Assembly (NCBI GenBank): GCA_050725495.1
Contig: JBOHHM010000026.1
Location: forward strand, 1 to 13,994
Length of the DNA: 13,994 nt
Source: JBOHHM01 sp050725495
GTDB taxonomy: Bacteria > Pseudomonadota > Gammaproteobacteria > Burkholderiales > Burkholderiaceae_C
Direction of reading: 5' to 3'
Positions 7,257-11,020 of the stretch are shown piece by piece (positions within the stretch are counted from its first letter, which is position 1; each line of letters opens with the position of its first letter). The notes under the pieces are model-generated. The model did not search any database, was not told where the DNA came from, and saw only the letters and a program-made list of their open reading frames with translations. A program made the position numbers and the translations under genes.

Positions 7257-7501
7257 CTACGCCGGGTCCCAGGTAAAGATGTCGCCAGACCGGTCCAACC
7301 CGTAGAAATCGGCGCGCAGCATCGGGCAGCGCGGTATCCAGCACGCCCTCGGGCGTCCAGCCTTCGCCGCGGTGTGCGCTGCGGATCGGCCGCGGCTGGC
7401 TGAAAAGGAAGATCTCGTTGTTGCGCACACCAAAGATCTGCCCGGTCACATCACGCGCGCCATCAGCGCACAACGCCACGACAAAGGGAGCAACACGCTC
7501 C
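7257..7501 (-). pseudogene. C-terminal stub of an SDR-family dehydrogenase, frameshifted
   Basis: Reading the - strand from 7501, the frame gives PERVAPFVVALCADGARDVT, then GQIFGVRNNEIFLFSQPRP and GWTPEGVLDTALP. This is the C-terminal third of a short-chain dehydrogenase/reductase of the type found in acyl-CoA and steroid catabolism clusters. After CCC (7324-7326) one extra base (C at 7323 on the + strand) shifts the frame. In the next frame the expected ending MLRADFYGLDRSGDIFTWDP follows, with a TAG at 7257-7259. The N-terminal cofactor domain and active site are absent, because the stub begins exactly at the IS remnant end (7502). It is a dead relic about 80 codons long. It is in line with the two crotonase genes upstream, so it was probably part of their operon. 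Confidence 0.72.
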
Positions 7502-7518
7502 GGGTCTGTCGCAATAAG
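7502..7518 (+). repeat. Terminal inverted repeat of the 664-bp IS6 remnant (SDR side)
   Basis: GGGTCTGTCGCAATAAG pairs with 8149-8165. It marks the exact truncation point of the SDR pseudogene. Confidence 0.7.
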
Positions 7519-7556
7519 GGCGTGAGGTTTAGCGAAGCCGCGCACTTGCTGGCCGA

Positions 7557-7680
7557 TCAGAAGGCCAGGGAGTAGAACTGGCTGGCTGCGGACGAAGCTT
7601 GGTCCCCGGGGCAGTCGAGCTGCCCCTTGCGGATCATGTGGATCGTCTCGACGCCCGCGATGAGGCTGCGCGCGCATCTT
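7557..7680 (-). pseudogene. IS6-family transposase, C-terminal fragment
   Basis: On the - strand the frame reads RCARSLIAGVETIHMIRKGQ and continues to SAASQFYSLAF, with TGA at 7557-7559. This matches the ending shared by many IS6-family transposases (IAGIE..HMIRKGQ, then QFYSLA). It belongs to the same element as the N-terminal fragment at 7857-8103, but is separated from it by 176 unrelated bases. The DDE residues lie in the lost part. Confidence 0.68.
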
Positions 7681-7856
7681 CTCAACACATACCTGCAATC
7701 CCTTGATGGATGACTTTTCCACGGTCGCTCACCACCACGCCTTTTGAACGCAGCAGCACCGGGCGGTTTGAAGCCTGCTCCCGCAAGCCGGCTTCGGGAG
7801 GCCTACTCCCATCTTCAGTACAGCACCACAAGCTTTCGCTTGTGTTCGTGACACAC
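7681..7856 (-). other. Fold-rich segment replacing the transposase core, origin unknown
   Basis: Between the two transposase fragments these ~176 bases do not read as IS6 transposase in any frame. On the - strand they begin GTGTCACGAACACAAG just after the WRMDE motif. They contain CACAAGC-GAAA-GCTTGTG (7827-7844), a 7-bp stem with a GNRA-type loop. They also contain a long hairpin at 7778-7800 (CTCCCG, bulge, AAGCC/GGCTT, CGGGAG). Strong hairpins and a GTG start resemble the 5' part of a group II intron, but the identification is weak. Confidence 0.3.
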
Positions 7857-8103
7857 TCTCGTCCATCCGCCAGCTCGTGCCTACCGGGCGTTTGCGCCGC
7901 CGAAACACCTCCGCGAGCACAGGCAAGATCTTGATCGCCCAGCGGTGCACGGTGGCGTGATCGACGAACACGCCACGCTCGGCCATCATCTCCTCGATGT
8001 TGCGAAAGCTCAGCGGGTACGCGACATACCAACGCACGCACACCAGCATCACCTCCAGCGGGTAGTGCATCCGCTTGATCACCTTGCGAAGTGCCTCGAT
8101 CAT
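7857..8103 (-). pseudogene. IS6-family transposase, N-terminal fragment
   Basis: From ATG 8103 the - strand frame reads MIEALRKVIKRMHYPLEVML, then VRWYVAYPLSFRNIEEMMAE, and ends with RRRKRPVGTSWRMDE. This is the classic N-terminal half of an IS6-family transposase with its helix-turn-helix region. The Asp of WRMDE is the first catalytic DDE residue, and homology stops one codon later. The frame remains open for a further ~43 unrelated codons before a stop near 7729. An in-frame ATG at 8145 is also available, but family members begin near 8103. Non-functional. Confidence 0.75.
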
Positions 8104-8148
8104 CGCCTTCGCCCCTGTCGTCACTCCTGCCAAGCTTACCAGCACCGG

Positions 8149-8165
8149 CTTATTACGACAGAACC
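8149..8165 (-). repeat. Terminal inverted repeat of the 664-bp IS6 remnant (crotonase side)
   Basis: CTTATTACGACAGAACC is the inverted copy of 7502-7518 and lies 8 bases beyond the stop codon of the crotonase gene. Confidence 0.7.
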
Positions 8166-8173
8166 AAGACCGC

Positions 8174-8950
8174 TCAGGAGCCCCGCTTGTTGTGCACGAG
8201 CTTTTGCACTCGACGCTGGATTTCTTCTAGCGTGACCAGGGAATTGACCGCCACCGACCGGGTGCGCTCCCAGGTGAGCGCCTCCGCGAACGGCACCCGG
8301 GACTCCTCGTCCAGCAGCTGCTTGTACAGCACCAGGTGTTCCGGCTGGGCTTGGAGCATTTCAGCGGCCAGCGCCTGCGCACGTGGCATCAGCTGGGCAT
8401 GCTCGACCACCTGGTTCACAAAGCCCCATTGCGCGGCTTCCTGCGCGGTGAAGAACCGTCCTGTCAGGGCCAGTTCCTTGGCGCGGTGCACGCCGACCCG
8501 CTGGATCATCCGGGCCGATCCGCCCCAGCCGGGCAACAAACCGACCCGTACGTGGGTATCGGCAAAGCGCGCCTGATCCGAGGCGACGATGACGTCGCAG
8601 GCCAGCACGATCTCGACACCGCCGGTGACGGCCAGTCCGTTGACGGCGGCGATGATTGGCCCAGAAAACTGGCGCAAGGACGCGACCGCATCCCAACGGT
8701 AGGCGGCCGCCGCGGGATCGGAAGTCGCGCTCCACTCGTCCAGGTCCAGACCAGCCGTGAAGGCCTTGCCGGTACCCGTCAGGATCAAGACATGGACGCT
8801 GTCATCCGCCTCGAGCGACTGGACGGCATCGTCCAGCTCGCGCCGCAGCTCGATGGATAGCGTGTTTAGCTTGTGCGGGCGGTTGAACGCCACGGTCGCC
8901 CACCCCCGGCCGGAGCGCTCGACGGTCAGGCAGTTGTAACTGGACGGCAT
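8174..8950 (-). CDS. Enoyl-CoA hydratase/isomerase (crotonase) family protein
   Basis: A complete 258-residue crotonase-fold protein. The CoA-binding and oxyanion-hole segments are FTAGLDL (64-70) and NGLAVTGGVEI (104-114). Glu113 occupies the place of the first catalytic Glu of classical enoyl-CoA hydratase (rat Glu144). The second (Glu164) is replaced by His133 in FADTHVRVGLLPGWGG. A one-Glu site is common in family members that act as isomerases or on unusual acyl-CoAs, so hydration of a simple enoyl-CoA should not be assumed. It starts 15 bases after the upstream crotonase gene, with only a weak GGGG ribosome site, so it is probably co-transcribed. Its stop codon at 8174-8176 is 8 bases from the IS remnant; the gene end appears intact. 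Confidence 0.9.
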   Translation of the reverse strand: MPSSYNCLTVERSGRGWATVAFNRPHKLNTLSIELRRELDDAVQSLEADDSVHVLILTGTGKAFTAGLDLDEWSATSDPAAAAYRWDAVASLRQFSGPIIAAVNGLAVTGGVEIVLACDVIVASDQARFADTHVRVGLLPGWGGSARMIQRVGVHRAKELALTGRFFTAQEAAQWGFVNQVVEHAQLMPRAQALAAEMLQAQPEHLVLYKQLLDEESRVPFAEALTWERTRSVAVNSLVTLEEIQRRVQKLVHNKRGS

Positions 8951-8965
8951 GCGTCGTACCCCGGT

Positions 8966-9757
8966 TCAGCGACCCTGGAAGAACGGCTTGCGCTTCTCGA
9001 CCATGGCGGCAATACCCTCCTGGGCGTCCTGAGTGCCCGCCACGCGTGCCAGCGTCAACGCCTCGTCTTCAAGCAATGCCTCCATCTGGATCGCACTGGC
9101 GCGATGGAACAGACGCTTGACTTCGCCGTACGCCACGGTGGGGCCGACCGCGAGCTTGCGGGCAAGTGCCAGCGCTTCACTGGACAACGACTCATCGGAA
9201 ACCACCTTGTCGACCAGTCCGGCCTGCCGGGCCTCCTCGCTCGATAGCACCTCCGCCAGCATGACGAAACGCTTCGCGCGCGCCGCGCCCATGCGTGCGG
9301 TCAGGGTCACCGTGGTTCCCGAGTCGCAACTGAAACCGATCTGGGAGAAAGCCGACCCGATCTTGGTCGATTGGCCCGCCACCACCACGTCGGCGCCGGC
9401 CAGCAAGGCAACGGCACCCCCCATGGCAAACCCTTGCACCTCGGCGACGATGGGAACCGGCAACTGCCAGGCGCGCTGCAGGCCCATGTGCAGGTCGGCC
9501 GTCCAGCTGCGCACAATGGGTGCGAGGCTGGCCCGCTGCGGGTAGAAGGTCTTGAGGTCGCCGCCAAAACTGAAGTTGGCGCCATCGGCCCGCAACAGCA
9601 CCGCCCTCAGGCCCTCGGTCTCCCACAGCTGCAGGAAGACATCCTTCATGCCCTTAACGAAGGCGCCGTCGAACGGGTTGCCCCGGGCCGGCTGTGACAG
9701 GGTCACGGTGGCCAGCCCATCTTGGATCTCGATGCGGACGGCAGTCGAATCGTTCAT
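8966..9757 (-). CDS. Enoyl-CoA hydratase/isomerase family protein, PaaG-like
   Basis: A 263-residue crotonase-fold protein. The oxyanion-hole regions are FSFGGDL (62-68) and QGFAMGGAVAL (108-118). The first hydratase Glu is replaced by Val116. Asp145 in IGFSCDSG sits where PaaG-type isomerases carry their catalytic Asp (IGLSPDGG). This argues for a double-bond or epoxide isomerase acting on an acyl-CoA rather than a hydratase. It is the first gene of the - strand operon. AAGGAGA at 9764-9770 is a good ribosome site, and a TTGCTG-18-TATACT promoter candidate lies at 9811-9840. It is divergent from the operon holding the isobutyryl-CoA mutase, which suggests a shared acyl-CoA pathway. The substrate is not known. 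Confidence 0.9.
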   Translation of the reverse strand: MNDSTAVRIEIQDGLATVTLSQPARGNPFDGAFVKGMKDVFLQLWETEGLRAVLLRADGANFSFGGDLKTFYPQRASLAPIVRSWTADLHMGLQRAWQLPVPIVAEVQGFAMGGAVALLAGADVVVAGQSTKIGSAFSQIGFSCDSGTTVTLTARMGAARAKRFVMLAEVLSSEEARQAGLVDKVVSDESLSSEALALARKLAVGPTVAYGEVKRLFHRASAIQMEALLEDEALTLARVAGTQDAQEGIAAMVEKRKPFFQGR

Positions 9758-9810
9758 GTCTTGTCTCCTTGTTTATGGCTAAGTGAATGCCCTATGGCGG
9801 ATCTGCTTCT

Positions 9811-9840
9811 AGTATAGTATCGTATGGTACGCTACAGCAA
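9811..9840. promoter_or_regulatory. Divergent promoter/operator region
   Basis: The 115-base gap between the divergent genes has an AT-rich core with the repeated pentamers AGTAT AGTAT CGTAT GGTAC (9811-9830). On the - strand TTGCTG (9840-9835) and TATACT (9816-9811), 18 bases apart, form a plausible promoter for the crotonase operon. On the + strand TATAGT (9813-9818) may serve the 9873 operon. The segment 9813-9830 matches the marR operator region in 13 of 18 positions, so it is a candidate second MarR site. Confidence 0.45.
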
Positions 9841-9861
9841 GATATGATTGCGATTTCTTTC

Positions 9862-9867
9862 AGGAGG
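9862..9867 (+). promoter_or_regulatory. Strong ribosome binding site of the 9873 gene
   Basis: AGGAGG, a full Shine-Dalgarno core, is 5 bases from ATG 9873 and fixes this start. Confidence 0.8.
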
Positions 9868-9872
9868 CAAAC

Positions 9873-10988
9873 ATGCTGACGGCACAAGACGACCTGATCG
9901 GTCACCAGCTACCGACCACATTTGACCAAATCGACAACAGTGACCCCGCCTGGATGGAGCGGCTGTGGTACACCGGGCACCCGATCGGCACGCTCGATAT
10001 CATCTTCGACATCGGTCTGGGTTACCACCCCAACCGCAACGTGATGGACGCCTTTGCCGGCGTGGCCGTGGACGGCAAGCAGTGGAACTTCCGTGTCTCG
10101 CGGCAATTGCGCCCCGACCCCCTGACGACCACGGTAGGCCCTTTGGAGATCACGGTGCTGGAAGGCCTGAAGCGCCACCGCCTGGTGCTGGGCCCCAACG
10201 AGTCTGGCATCCAGTTCGACATCGAGTTCCACGGCGCGCTGAACCCGCACGAGGAATCGCCGCACCTGCGCCGCCGTGACGGCCGCGTCACGGAAAACAT
10301 GGCCCGTGGCCAGCAAATGGGCCGCTACAGCGGCTGGCTGGAATTCGACGGTCGGCGCATCACCCTGGACCAGGACAAGTGGTACGGCCAGCGCGACCAC
10401 TCCTGGGGCGTCCGTGCCGAAATGCGCACCGACGAGACCACGCCGCCGCAGACGTTCTACCCGGCCTTCCTGTACGCCTGGACCACGGCACAGTTCAAGG
10501 ACCGTGGCCTGGTCATCTTCTTCAAGGAACGCGCGCCGGGCAACAAGATCTACCTGTCGGGCGAAGAGGTTTTCACCCTGGGCAGCAAGATCAGCAGCCG
10601 CAACCAGCTGGTCGATGTCAGGCACGAAATGGTCTGGAAAGACGACCCTCTCGGTCAATCCCTGGACTCGGCCCTGTTGCACCTGGAATTTGCCGACGGC
10701 CGCAAAAAGACCGTCTCGGTGCGCACCCTGCCGGTCAAGTACTTCCTCAAGGGCGGCTTGTACGGCGGGCTCGACGGTTGGTTCCAGGGCGACGTCAAGG
10801 GCAAGTTCTATTCCGAGCACGACCAGTGGGACCTTACCGACCCGGCCGTGCGCAAAAAGGTGCGCACCCTGGCCGACCAGATCATCGAGGTCCGCGACGG
10901 CGATGAAGTCGGCTACGGGATCATCGAATACGGGGTCGGCAAGGGCTTCCCCATGTACGAAACGGTCCAAGAACACCCACCCATTTGA
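9873..10988 (+). CDS. Conserved protein of unknown function with RDHSWG motif (AttH/DUF7064-7065-like)
   Basis: A 371-residue soluble protein with no signal peptide or membrane segment. The striking motif is KWYGQRDHSWGVR at residues 169-181. It resembles uncharacterised beta-rich proteins of the AttH/CrtC-like (DUF7064/DUF7065) group, which are often encoded near lipid or aromatic catabolism enzymes. This assignment is from memory of the motif and is tentative. The sequence is rich in Trp, Tyr and charged residues, with alternating patterns that suggest beta strands (LVIFFKER, YLSGEEVF). It has a very strong ribosome site, leads the operon and precedes icmF by only 32 bases, so a role tied to acyl-CoA mutase substrates or products is plausible but unproven. 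It does not look like a CoA ligase, thioesterase or dehydrogenase. Confidence 0.8.
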   Translation: MLTAQDDLIGHQLPTTFDQIDNSDPAWMERLWYTGHPIGTLDIIFDIGLGYHPNRNVMDAFAGVAVDGKQWNFRVSRQLRPDPLTTTVGPLEITVLEGLKRHRLVLGPNESGIQFDIEFHGALNPHEESPHLRRRDGRVTENMARGQQMGRYSGWLEFDGRRITLDQDKWYGQRDHSWGVRAEMRTDETTPPQTFYPAFLYAWTTAQFKDRGLVIFFKERAPGNKIYLSGEEVFTLGSKISSRNQLVDVRHEMVWKDDPLGQSLDSALLHLEFADGRKKTVSVRTLPVKYFLKGGLYGGLDGWFQGDVKGKFYSEHDQWDLTDPAVRKKVRTLADQIIEVRDGDEVGYGIIEYGVGKGFPMYETVQEHPPI

Positions 10989-11020
10989 CACAAGAACAAT
11001 ATCAGTAGGAGAGCACCACC

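Larger units (their letters stand above)
7502..8165 (-). mobile_element. Degenerate IS6-family element (664 bp) with terminal inverted repeats
   Basis: The ends GGGTCTGTCGCAATAAG (7502-7518) and CTTATTACGACAGAACC (8149-8165) are inverted repeats matching at 15 of 17 positions. They are a different type from those of the 311-bp element, so these are two distinct IS6-family members. Inside, on the - strand, lie the N-terminal part of a transposase (7857-8103) and its C-terminal part (7557-7680). An unrelated segment (7681-7856) takes the place of the catalytic middle. Flanking 8-mers (CACGCTCC and AAGACCGC) are not duplicates. Outside the element, one side is the truncated SDR gene and the other is the crotonase stop codon 8 bases away, so flanking DNA was lost, as in IS6-type adjacent deletions. 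Confidence 0.72.

Noticed and set aside
6381..8165. A composite transposon formed by two copies of one IS
   Set aside because: The terminal repeats (TGGTGCAAAT versus TGTCGYAATAAG type) and transposase C-termini differ, so the two remnants are not copies of the same element.
6373..8173. Target-site duplications proving recent IS insertion
   Set aside because: Eight-base flanks of both IS remnants differ on the two sides, so no duplication can be claimed.
9909..10991. 360-codon open frame on the - strand
   Set aside because: Antisense to the RDHSWG protein gene, which has a strong ribosome site and conserved motif; the - strand frame has neither.
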